Notes under the pieces: model-generated
Told to the model about the DNA's origin: nothing
Seen by the model: only the letters and a program-made list of their open reading frames with translations
Databases searched by the model: none
NCBI GenBank assembly: GCA_041398825.1
Contig: JAWKTX010000011.1
Span: 204,493 to 268,492 of the forward strand
Direction: 5' to 3'
Length of the DNA stretch: 64,000 bases
DNA from: Planctomycetaceae bacterium
Lineage (GTDB): Bacteria > Planctomycetota > Planctomycetia > Planctomycetales > Planctomycetaceae
Part shown: one piece after another, positions 35,249 to 43,232 of the stretch
How the letters are laid out: every line of letters begins with the position of its first letter
Numbering within the stretch: position 1 is the stretch's first letter
Made by a program: the position numbers and the translations under genes

Positions 35249-38038
35249 ATGGCCTCACCCTTTACATTCTTCCGCAAGAACCAGCAGTCCATGATGGTCG
35301 CGCTGGTCATACTCGCAATGATGGCTTTCACGCTGGACTCTGTGTTCGCGTCGAGAGACAGCCAATTCACGATGCTTGGCGTTATGCTGGGTGCCGCTAT
35401 CTGCGGAATCGCCGGAATCGGTCAGGGCAAGTGGATCCAGTACGGCATTGGGGGTGCAATTCTGGGTGGTCTTTGCGGCTGGATCATGCCCAGGTACCTT
35501 CGAAGCCCTGCCGACGGTGAGCCCATCATCGCAACCTCTCTGGGAGTCTTCGACAACAAGCGGATCTACGATCTTCAGATTCAGCGGGGGATTGCAGATC
35601 AATTTATGGCTCGGGCTTTCGAGTCGTCCTTCGGAGAAGGCACGGCTCAATTCGCGACCCGGTTTGGTTTTGGCCATCAGAATCAACGGGAAGACCTGAT
35701 CTTCGGCGAAATCATGCGAAGTGAAGCTGACAAGCTTGGCATCGTTGTGACAGATGACATGGTTTCCAGCTACATCAACAGCCAGACTTCTAACAAGCTG
35801 ACCGGCGAGGCATTCGCGAAGATTCGCACAAGCCTCTCCATTGAAGGCCAGAAAATCAGCGAAGACAGGCTGTTTGATATCCTGAGATCCGAAATCAAGG
35901 GCATGATGGCCTATCGGGCAACGCAGCCTCAGGTGAGCGTTATGCCGCCACCACCCGAACTCTACTACAATCTCTACAAGCGTCTAAACGTCAGCCAGCG
36001 GTTGAACACCGCGATGATTGATGTTGACGCTTTTCTCGATGCCGTTCCCGAGCCGGAAGAAGCTCAGATTGTTGACCTGTTCTCAAACGCTCGGCTCTAT
36101 TACCCCAATGAAAAAGGCCCCGGAGAAGCTGGGTTCCGTCAGCCCCGAAAAGTGAAACTCGCCTATCTGGAAGTCGATTATAAGACGATTGAATCACAGA
36201 CTCCGGCCGTAACTGATGCCGATGCTGAAGCCTACTACAACGAAAACAAGGAAACTCTCTACAAGCGGCCCGTAACCCCGAAACCACCGGAAGTTCCGGC
36301 TACGCCAGCTGGCGAGGATGCCAATCCGGATTCAGAAAAAGCGTCGACCGAAGCGGTTGAAAAAACGTCCACCGGCGAAAAACCGGCTGAAGTCCCGGCC
36401 ACGCCCGTAACTGAGGACACCACGCCGGATTCAGAAAAAGCGTCAACCGAAGCGGTTGAGAAAACAGCCACCGAAGAAAAACCGGCTGAGGCGTCAGAGG
36501 AAGCGGCAAAAACTGACGCGGCTGCTTCAGAAAGTGCCGAAGACACTCCGGCAGAAACTGAAGAAACAGGCACCGAATGTGGCCCGACTGATGAAGCAGC
36601 CGCAAGTGATGAAGCTGCTACCAGTGATGAAGCAGCTACCATTGGTGACGCAGCAGCCGGTGGTGACGCAGCCACCAATGATGAAGCAAAACAGGCCACC
36701 CAGACCGACGCCTCAGGTACAACGGAAACAGCAGTGACCGAGGAGAAAAAGGAGGCAACCACGGAGTCCGGAGCCGAGGCTTCAACGTCCGCTGCCACAG
36801 ACGAAACCTCCTCCACCCCGCTCGCTATCCCTTCAACCGGCGAAGCGGAAGCAGCCGAAGAGGCATTCCCGGAACCCGCATTCGAGTATCGTCCACTGGA
36901 CGATGAGCTCAAGGCGGAAATCAAAGAACAGCTGCTGGCGAGCCGGGTCAGAGACGCACTCGCGGCCCAGGCATCCGAACTGCATGCCAAAATGCAGGCG
37001 CAGCATTCCGAACGCAGAAATAAACGTTTCGAGATTAAGAAGGAAAATCAGTCCATTACCGACGAAGAACTGGCCGAGCAAATGAAGGAATATTCCAAAG
37101 GAATCACCGAGTTTGCTCGCAGCCTCGACGACGACAAATCCACTTACGTGGAAACTCCTTTCGTCAGTTACGCAGAATTGACAGATGACGAAGATTATCC
37201 CGTGGGAGCAGCAACTCCGCCGGGCGGCAATCCTTTCGCTCCGTCCGGTGCCAGCGTCGCAGACACGACGTTTTCACTTCCTGGCGATGATCTTCAGTTC
37301 TTTAATCCTCGTCACTCCGTTCGCACTTCATTTGACCTGGATGGCGGGGAATCACACTACGTTTGGTGGATCGTAGACAACGTTGACTCGCATGTGCCAA
37401 CGCTTGAGGAGCCCGGCATTCGCGATGAAGTTATCCTGACACTGAAGCGTCAAAGTGCCCGGGAACTTGCCAGGAAGCGTGCTGAAGCCCTTGCGAAGAC
37501 TGTCACTGACGGACTCGCTCTTTCGGATGACGAAAAGAAGCCCATGGCAACAACTCTGGAAGACGTGACAGTCACGGGGAGTGACGAATCCGCAAAGGTT
37601 GCAGTTCGCCAGACACTCACATTCACGTGGATGCGTCAGCAAATGATGAATCAGCAAATGGCGATGTTCCAGCGACCACAGGCAGTCCTTTCACAGATTC
37701 AATTCGCGGATGCTTCCGGTGATTCGATCGAATTGGCATTCGACGACTTCATGAAGGTGGTCTTCGAAGATCTGGATAATGAGGAAGTCGGAGTCGCACC
37801 GAACGCTGACATCAGCAAGTTCTACGTTGTTCAGGTCGTTGACCGAGTGCCAACAGCAGAGGTGGGGGAAGACTCACTGCGAGAACGATTCCTGAACGAA
37901 GGCAAGCAGTTTGGTTTTAGTCAGAGCCCGCTTTTTGCGATGATGCAGCAAACCGTCGGAAACCCGACAGCAATCGAATGGGAAAAGAATCTCTGGCGAA
38001 AATACGACGTTGATCCGGACGCTCCTCGCGAAGAGTAG
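35249..38038 (+). CDS. PpiD/SurA-like membrane-anchored protein with long low-complexity insert
   Basis: A 929-residue protein. It has two N-terminal membrane spans (SMMVALVILAMMAFTLDSVF and MLGVMLGAAICGIAGIG), a SurA_N-like helical region (~90-290: LIFGEIMRSEADKLGIVVTDDMVSSYI), an Ala/Thr/Glu-rich acidic linker (~345-545) and a helical C-terminal half (LTLKRQSARELARKRAEALAK). I do not see a clear parvulin PPIase core, so enzymatic activity is doubtful. The linker includes a near-identical 33-residue tandem repeat (36290-36487). It probably acts as a periplasmic folding factor by likeness to PpiD. A strong terminator follows. Confidence 0.7.
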   Translation: MASPFTFFRKNQQSMMVALVILAMMAFTLDSVFASRDSQFTMLGVMLGAAICGIAGIGQGKWIQYGIGGAILGGLCGWIMPRYLRSPADGEPIIATSLGVFDNKRIYDLQIQRGIADQFMARAFESSFGEGTAQFATRFGFGHQNQREDLIFGEIMRSEADKLGIVVTDDMVSSYINSQTSNKLTGEAFAKIRTSLSIEGQKISEDRLFDILRSEIKGMMAYRATQPQVSVMPPPPELYYNLYKRLNVSQRLNTAMIDVDAFLDAVPEPEEAQIVDLFSNARLYYPNEKGPGEAGFRQPRKVKLAYLEVDYKTIESQTPAVTDADAEAYYNENKETLYKRPVTPKPPEVPATPAGEDANPDSEKASTEAVEKTSTGEKPAEVPATPVTEDTTPDSEKASTEAVEKTATEEKPAEASEEAAKTDAAASESAEDTPAETEETGTECGPTDEAAASDEAATSDEAATIGDAAAGGDAATNDEAKQATQTDASGTTETAVTEEKKEATTESGAEASTSAATDETSSTPLAIPSTGEAEAAEEAFPEPAFEYRPLDDELKAEIKEQLLASRVRDALAAQASELHAKMQAQHSERRNKRFEIKKENQSITDEELAEQMKEYSKGITEFARSLDDDKSTYVETPFVSYAELTDDEDYPVGAATPPGGNPFAPSGASVADTTFSLPGDDLQFFNPRHSVRTSFDLDGGESHYVWWIVDNVDSHVPTLEEPGIRDEVILTLKRQSARELARKRAEALAKTVTDGLALSDDEKKPMATTLEDVTVTGSDESAKVAVRQTLTFTWMRQQMMNQQMAMFQRPQAVLSQIQFADASGDSIELAFDDFMKVVFEDLDNEEVGVAPNADISKFYVVQVVDRVPTAEVGEDSLRERFLNEGKQFGFSQSPLFAMMQQTVGNPTAIEWEKNLWRKYDVDPDAPREE
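36290..36487 (+). repeat. 99-bp tandem repeat inside the SurA-like gene
   Basis: Two adjacent 99-base units (36290-36388 and 36389-36487) encode 33-residue repeats sharing PDSEKASTEAVEKT and EKPAE. The period is a multiple of three, so copy-number change would keep the frame. The DNA is similar enough to suggest recent duplication. Confidence 0.85.
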
Positions 38039-38067
38039 TCTTTGTCAGGTGTTTCCAAATAACACGA

Positions 38068-38100
38068 CGAGCCCGGGATTCGTAATGAATGCCGGGCTCG
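38068..38100 (+). terminator. Strong hairpin after the SurA-like gene
   Basis: CGAGCCCGGGATTC pairs with GAATGCCGGGCTCG around a GTAAT loop, 30 bases after the stop. The tail is CTCCGTTT rather than a pure T-run. Confidence 0.8.
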
Positions 38101-38517
38101 CTCCGTTTGGGTAGAAGAACATCCTCAACCGCAGAATCCCTTTCGGATAACAGTCGATCTGAAGCGGCATGCCGATTGGCACCAACAGGGTTCGAACGCT
38201 GCTGAATGACATCCGACGAAACGAAACTTCGGGCTGCCTCTCTATCCGACCGCATGCCCCAATTCTGAAGACATCACGCGTAGTTCAACAGCTTGGTGGC
38301 ACACGGGCAGGCCGCACGCATCCAGTTTGACTCTGCGTCTTTTGTCTCCATTGCAAATGCCGGAACACGGCAGGACGACACGGAGAGAGAATCAATTCAC
38401 CTGCATCAACTGTAACGCCACAGGCGAATCTGAGCCGCAACGTTCACGCAGTGCCCGGGCCGAACTTCAACAAATTCTCCAGAGCCCTGAGCTGAGAGGA
38501 TGCGGCATCAACAGAGT
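38101..38517. other. Intergenic region
   Basis: About 420 bases between convergent genes. A GGTTCGAAC sequence near 38188 looks like a tRNA T-loop, but the flanking bases do not form a T-stem or acceptor arm. No gene supported. Confidence 0.5.
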
Positions 38518-39210
38518 TCAGGGGGCTTGAACACCCTGATACACAACAGTCTCGGGATGTTCCACTTTCCAGGCGATCCATACAGTGCGAACATAGTCAA
38601 CATCTGTAAGCGGAAGATCAGTCGCATTATGGTCGTAAATGATGCCGTCGAGATTTACCTTTAATGATCCATCCACGACGCCATTTGAGGTCATGCCAAT
38701 CGTCTTTGCGAGGGATTCCGTCGAAAATACACGAACAACGTCTGATTCAGAACAATAGGCGATGGTCACAGGTGTCTCATCGACGAGGCAATTCACCACA
38801 GCACTGTTCGGCTGCTTCATCGCATCCATCAGAAATGCGACAGATTTACCATCCACAATGCAGCCGACAATCATCGCCTCTTCGGGAAGATCAGCATCCG
38901 CGGCTGCCGTCATAGGAGGATTATGAACGGCGTTATCGTTTGCCGAGATCGGCGTAGAGGCTGGGTTGGATACCGGCTCCATTGTGGCAGGAGCTGCGAC
39001 CTCGCTGTTCTTCAGGACGTCGGATTCCCCGGTTTTGATTTCGCCATTCCCTTCAGAGACCGTCGTCTGAGCCGTGTCAGTCACGACGACGTCAATTGAT
39101 TCATGACCTGCGTCTGCAGGTCCGGCAGGCGAATCTGAACCACCACATCCCGTTAAAAGCACAAACCCAAGAATGGCCGAAGGCACCGGACGCAGCCGTA
39201 AAGTACGCAT
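38518..39210 (-). CDS. Lipoprotein with DUF3179-like domain
   Basis: A ~230-residue putative lipoprotein. The signal peptide ends in a lipobox, FVLLTGC, followed by GGSDSPAG and a Ser/Thr/Ala-rich linker of ~70 residues. The C-terminal half (MIVGCIVDGKSVAFLMDAM, AVVNCLVDETPVTIAYCSESDVVRVF) resembles DUF3179, where a Cys-containing VTYC segment is conserved. I start at 39210 (MRTLRLRPVP), nearest the hydrophobic core; ATG at 39234 is possible. Function unknown; it is divergent from the next operon. Confidence 0.7.
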   Translation of the reverse strand: MRTLRLRPVPSAILGFVLLTGCGGSDSPAGPADAGHESIDVVVTDTAQTTVSEGNGEIKTGESDVLKNSEVAAPATMEPVSNPASTPISANDNAVHNPPMTAAADADLPEEAMIVGCIVDGKSVAFLMDAMKQPNSAVVNCLVDETPVTIAYCSESDVVRVFSTESLAKTIGMTSNGVVDGSLKVNLDGIIYDHNATDLPLTDVDYVRTVWIAWKVEHPETVVYQGVQAP

Positions 39211-39337
39211 TGTATTTGGGGCGAGGGCAAACATTTGCTAAAAGTCCCGAACTGGGTCGTCGAATCAGCAGTAGGCTTGGTCTACCCGTGAATGATACCA
39301 TCAACCAAAAAATCAGAAAACCGGGGTCTGCGCAACA

Positions 39338-40444
39338 ATGAGTCTAAACTCCGTAAGAACCGGATATTCCCCCCCGCATCGTAAGTCCGGTGCACGTCAC
39401 GTTGGCATTCGGTACTTTCTGATCGTTGCGGCCGTGATCATTTGTGGTCCGCACGCAAAGGTTCCGGGCAACTCGACGGCATCTGCATCCGTCATTGATG
39501 CTGACGTCGACGCAACCGTCGAGCGCGGACTGGACTATCTGGTCTCTCTGCAAAAACGACAGGGGTACTGGGAGGCAAATCAGGGACAATACCGTGTCGC
39601 AATGACAGCCTTGTGCGGGGTCGCAATGCTCGCTGAAGGCTCCACAACCACAACCGGTAAGTATGCACAATCCATTCGACTTGCCGTGGACTATCTGCTC
39701 TCGATGAGTCGCCCCAATGGCTTGATTGGGTACCGTGAAGACTACCACTACACCTATGGGCATGGATTTTCGATGCTTTTCCTGAGCCAGGTGTACGGTG
39801 AAGAAGAAGATGCGAAACGGCGTGAAGAGATCCGTGACGTACTGATTCGCGCCGTTCAGTTTTGTGCTGATGCACAGACGAGTCGAGGTGGCTGGGGTTA
39901 TGTTTCGGCCAAAGAAGGAAACGACTTCGACGAAGGGTCAACCTGCATCACTCAGGTTCAGGGGCTCAGAGCCTGTCGGAATGCAGGCATACCGGTCTCA
40001 AAAGAGATCATCGAGAATGCAAAGACCTATATCGCGGAATGCACAACAGAGCAGGGGGGCGTGCAGTACAGTATTCGCGGTGGCGGCGCCAGGCCTCCCA
40101 TCACCGCCGCTGCCCTCGCCGCTTTATTCAACGCTGGCGAGTACGAGACCGACTTAACAAAACGGATGCGGAACTACTGCTCCCGAACGATCTGGCCGGA
40201 TAAGTCACTGACCTCAAGCAACGGTCACTGGCACTACATGCATTTCTATTTTTCGCAGGTCGTTTACAGAACCGGCGGCGACGATTGGGAGAAATACAGA
40301 ACTGAGCTGAATCAGAAGCTGATGCAGGACGCGTTGCCTACCGGAGGCTGGGCCGATCAACAGGTTGGAAACGTGTACACAACAGCTCTGAATTGCATCA
40401 TGTTGCAGCTCGAAAAAGGATTCCTGCCGATCTATCAGCGTTAG
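39338..40444 (+). CDS. Prenyltransferase/squalene-oxidase-repeat (terpenoid cyclase-like) protein
   Basis: A 368-residue alpha-toroid protein. After a hydrophobic N-terminal segment (YFLIVAAVIICGP) it has repeated QxxGxW-like units: LVSLQKRQGYWEA, DAQTSRGGWGYVSA, TEQGGVQYSI and LPTGGWADQQVGNVYTTALNCIMLQ. The DxDD protonation motif of squalene-hopene cyclases is missing, so it is unlikely to be a true cyclase. Such secreted repeat proteins are abundant in planctomycetes and of unknown role. It is 43 bases before a YHS-like lipoprotein gene and probably in an operon with it. Confidence 0.8.
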   Translation: MSLNSVRTGYSPPHRKSGARHVGIRYFLIVAAVIICGPHAKVPGNSTASASVIDADVDATVERGLDYLVSLQKRQGYWEANQGQYRVAMTALCGVAMLAEGSTTTTGKYAQSIRLAVDYLLSMSRPNGLIGYREDYHYTYGHGFSMLFLSQVYGEEEDAKRREEIRDVLIRAVQFCADAQTSRGGWGYVSAKEGNDFDEGSTCITQVQGLRACRNAGIPVSKEIIENAKTYIAECTTEQGGVQYSIRGGGARPPITAAALAALFNAGEYETDLTKRMRNYCSRTIWPDKSLTSSNGHWHYMHFYFSQVVYRTGGDDWEKYRTELNQKLMQDALPTGGWADQQVGNVYTTALNCIMLQLEKGFLPIYQR

Positions 40445-40487
40445 ATTCACCCGTCCTGATCGAATGATTTCGACAGAGGAAACTTGC

Positions 40488-41489
40488 ATGCCTCATTTCA
40501 GTTACCCAGGTCCGATACTTCTCAGTTGCATCCTCACGGTCGCCGCGGGATGCAGTGGCGAATCTTCCCAGCAGCCTGCAGGCAGTACGCCCGCAACAGA
40601 AATGAAGTCGAGCGTTCAGAATGATGAGCGAAACACTTCAACATCGGAATCCACTCCGGACAGCAATGCTGTTGATGATAACAAAGTTGTCGACCAGGAA
40701 GTGACATTTGAACCTCTGTCCCTGAACGCACTCGGTGGTGGTTCGGTGAATGCCACCGGGGCATCGGAGACAAACGCAGAAGCCAGCATTCGGAGTATCA
40801 TGCAACACCTGAAACCGCTTCAGGTCATGTTGGGAGGATGGCGAGGAACTACGCGACGCGAATATGAGGGCTTCAAGGCAGTCGACAATCACGAATGGAT
40901 CTGGGATCTGCGCACAAACCCCTCCCAACCTGCATTAATCATTGAATCCGATAAGAGCCCCTATCTGCGAAAGGGACGTATCACGTGGGACGAGTCCCGG
41001 GGCCAGTTCGCACTGCAGGCGACTGATGGAGAGGGTATCACAAGGGACTTCTACGGCCGTTTTACAGAACCGGTGCAGGAAGTTGTGGGAAGCGATGACA
41101 AGCTTCACAGAGTATTCCGACTCCAATTCGATCAAGATGCAGAAACGGATGTGGATGGCAGCCAACCGAACGATTTCTGGCAAATCGCGTTTGCTCAACA
41201 AGACAACAACCGGTACCTGCTTGAAGTGGCCCACCGTCGCGCAAAAACAGATTTCCGTCGATATGACACCGTGTCGACTCAACGAGAAGGCACATCCTTT
41301 GCCATCAATGATTCCGACTACGGCGAGAAAACCTGCATCATCTCAGAGGGGCTCGGGACAATTCAGGTCAGCTACAAGGGTCGCGACTACTGGGTCTGCT
41401 GCACAGGCTGCAAGGCTGCATTTGACGAAGACCCTGAAAAGTGGATAGCCCGAGCGGCTGAACGAGACAAGGAAAAGAAGAAACAATGA
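40488..41489 (+). CDS. Lipoprotein with C-terminal YHS/TRASH-like metal site
   Basis: A 333-residue lipoprotein with lipobox LTVAAGC (lipidated Cys near residue 22). A Ser/Thr/Asn-rich linker leads to a beta-rich domain (LGGWRGTTRREYEGFKAVDNHEWIWDL) and a C-terminal YHS-like segment, VSYKGRDYWVCCTGCKAAFDEDPEKW, whose CC..C pattern suggests a metal site. The start at 40488 has AGAGGA upstream. The stop overlaps the next start (ATGA), so the esterase downstream is translationally coupled. Confidence 0.8.
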   Translation: MPHFSYPGPILLSCILTVAAGCSGESSQQPAGSTPATEMKSSVQNDERNTSTSESTPDSNAVDDNKVVDQEVTFEPLSLNALGGGSVNATGASETNAEASIRSIMQHLKPLQVMLGGWRGTTRREYEGFKAVDNHEWIWDLRTNPSQPALIIESDKSPYLRKGRITWDESRGQFALQATDGEGITRDFYGRFTEPVQEVVGSDDKLHRVFRLQFDQDAETDVDGSQPNDFWQIAFAQQDNNRYLLEVAHRRAKTDFRRYDTVSTQREGTSFAINDSDYGEKTCIISEGLGTIQVSYKGRDYWVCCTGCKAAFDEDPEKWIARAAERDKEKKKQ

Positions 41490-42217
41490 AAAATGAACTG
41501 CTTTCTCCGGGCGGACTCAGAACTCGCGTGATCGACGATCTTGGAGACTCCGCGCCAAAGCTGATGGTGATCCTCTGTCACGGATTCGGAGCCTCCGGGG
41601 ACGATCTTGTCCCGGTTGCTGAATGGCTGATTGATAGCAGCGATCTGATTGCATCAACATGCCAGTTTGCCTGTCCGGAAGCTCCTGTCGACTTAACAAA
41701 AATGGGTATGCCTGGCGCACGTGCCTGGTGGCCCATCAATATGGCGTTACTGGCCGAAATCAATCAGACTCGAAACTACCAACAGCTAACGGAGCTGACG
41801 CCTGACGGAATGCTGACGGCCACCGAACAGCTCAATCAGTCGATCAAAGAGCTGCTCACCGATAGAAGCCTGAGTCAGAATCAGGTGGTCCTGGGCGGCT
41901 TCTCTCAGGGAGCGATGTGTTCGACCGATGTCGTCCTGCGGCACGGATTTTCACCGGCAATGCTCGCGTTATTCTCCGGCACCATGCTTTGTCGGGAAGA
42001 CTGGACAAATCTTGCAAAGGCACATCCGGGCTGTCAGGTATTCCAGTCCCATGGGCAACAGGACATGGTTCTGCCATTTCGGCCCGCTGTGGAACTCAGC
42101 CAAATGCTGTTTGACGCCGATTTCAGGACCGAATTTCATGAATTTCAGGGAGGCCACACCATACCTGCGTCGGTCCTTCATGAGTTTTCAGAGTCCCTCA
42201 GTAGTTTGCTTGGTTGA
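41486..42217 (+). CDS. Phospholipase/carboxylesterase family hydrolase
   Basis: A 243-residue alpha/beta hydrolase with a complete catalytic set: VILCHGFGASGDDLVPVAEWL (oxyanion loop), VVLGGFSQGAMCS (nucleophile Ser in GFSQG), an Asp in QQDMVLPF, and FQGGHTIPASVLHEF (catalytic His). It belongs to the acyl-protein thioesterase/carboxylesterase family and should hydrolyse short-chain esters or thioesters. No signal peptide is seen. It is coupled to the YHS-like lipoprotein gene by an ATGA overlap. Confidence 0.93.
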   Translation: MKNELLSPGGLRTRVIDDLGDSAPKLMVILCHGFGASGDDLVPVAEWLIDSSDLIASTCQFACPEAPVDLTKMGMPGARAWWPINMALLAEINQTRNYQQLTELTPDGMLTATEQLNQSIKELLTDRSLSQNQVVLGGFSQGAMCSTDVVLRHGFSPAMLALFSGTMLCREDWTNLAKAHPGCQVFQSHGQQDMVLPFRPAVELSQMLFDADFRTEFHEFQGGHTIPASVLHEFSESLSSLLG

Positions 42218-42338
42218 GTGAGTTGAGAAACGCAATTACTATCCCATCCTTGGTTTGTGTTTGGGCGACATACCGCCGCCGGAATTAGCATCCAATTACC
42301 GAAACAGTCGCGTCAGTTGTTGAAACAGGACCTTAGAC

Positions 42339-43088
42339 ATGATCGTTGGAAAGATCTGGAGTGCCTTCAAGGCTCAGATGAACAAACTGGCCAACTTCTT
42401 CTGGACTGCCGATCCCATAGCGCAGATGCAATATGAATACGATCAGGCTGTTGAGCAACTGAAAGGTGGAAAAGACGGACTCGCTCAGTATCGAGCCCTC
42501 GTGGAACGCGTCAGCCAGCAGGTTGCCAATGACAAACGCCACGTGGCTAAACTTGAAGGCCAGGTGAAAGCGTACCTGCAGGCGGGTGACCGACAAACGG
42601 CAGCAAAGTTTGCGCTGGAGATGCAGAAGGCAAAAGACCAGCTCGCAGAAAACATTTCCCAGCTGGAAATGCACGAGAAAGCTTACGAAAACAACCTGCT
42701 GAAAATTAAGAATGCCACGAAGAAAGTCGGCGAGATCAAAGAGAAGATGCACAAGTACGATGCGGAATTGAAGATGAGCCGGGCGGAAGCAGAGCTGTCC
42801 GAAATTGCAGGCTCCTTCAACTTCGATGTCACGACGGATCTGGGACAAATTGAAAACGTACTGCAGGACCAAATCAACAAGAACAGGGCAAAGGCTCGTG
42901 TCGCCTCCGACCTGTCGGAACAAGGCATCGAACAAATCGAGCGAGAAACCGCTGCGGAAGCTGCCATGGCTGAGGATGCCCTGAAACAGTTCGAACTGGA
43001 ACTCGGCATGATTTCACCACAGACCGTTAATATCGGACAGGAGGAAAAAGACCTGGGACCTTCGCAGAAGACAACGGAGCTCAACTAA
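42339..43088 (+). CDS. pspA: PspA/IM30-family protein
   Basis: PspA coats and stabilises the cytoplasmic membrane under stress. The 249-residue protein is almost wholly helical: an N-terminal amphipathic stretch, DPIAQMQYEYDQAVEQLKGGKDGLAQYRALVERV, then long coiled coil (LEMQKAKDQLAENISQLEMHEKAYENNLLKI). The C-terminus is acidic. It is closed by a strong terminator and followed by an AAA ATPase and a small protein, which may be functional partners; no pspF, pspB or pspC is nearby. Confidence 0.9.
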   Translation: MIVGKIWSAFKAQMNKLANFFWTADPIAQMQYEYDQAVEQLKGGKDGLAQYRALVERVSQQVANDKRHVAKLEGQVKAYLQAGDRQTAAKFALEMQKAKDQLAENISQLEMHEKAYENNLLKIKNATKKVGEIKEKMHKYDAELKMSRAEAELSEIAGSFNFDVTTDLGQIENVLQDQINKNRAKARVASDLSEQGIEQIERETAAEAAMAEDALKQFELELGMISPQTVNIGQEEKDLGPSQKTTELN

Positions 43089-43110
43089 GCTCTTCCGAAA
43101 ACGGCAGGAA

Positions 43111-43140
43111 AAGCCCGGCAGACACTGTCGGGCTTTTTTC
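43111..43140 (+). terminator. Rho-independent terminator after pspA
   Basis: AAGCCCG(A/G) pairs with (T)CGGGCTT, followed by TTTTTTC, 22 bases after the stop of pspA. Confidence 0.92.
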
Positions 43141-43232
43141 ACATGCATGTCGTTCGTCATCCAATCAGATCACGACAGAAGGTCCAGAAAGAAGGCGACG
43201 GAATTCTGCCGACCCATGCGAAAGCGCGAATC

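Noticed and set aside
36259..36990. Ser/Ala/Val-rich 243-residue minus-strand frame
   Set aside because: It is the reverse of the Ala/Thr/Glu-rich linker of the SurA-like gene; low-complexity DNA leaves several frames open.
38180..38200. tRNA-like GGTTCGAAC
   Set aside because: No T-stem, anticodon arm or acceptor stem can be built around it on either strand.
39338..40444. True squalene/hopene cyclase
   Set aside because: The repeat motifs fit, but the DxDD acid motif needed for cyclisation is not present and the protein is about half the usual length.
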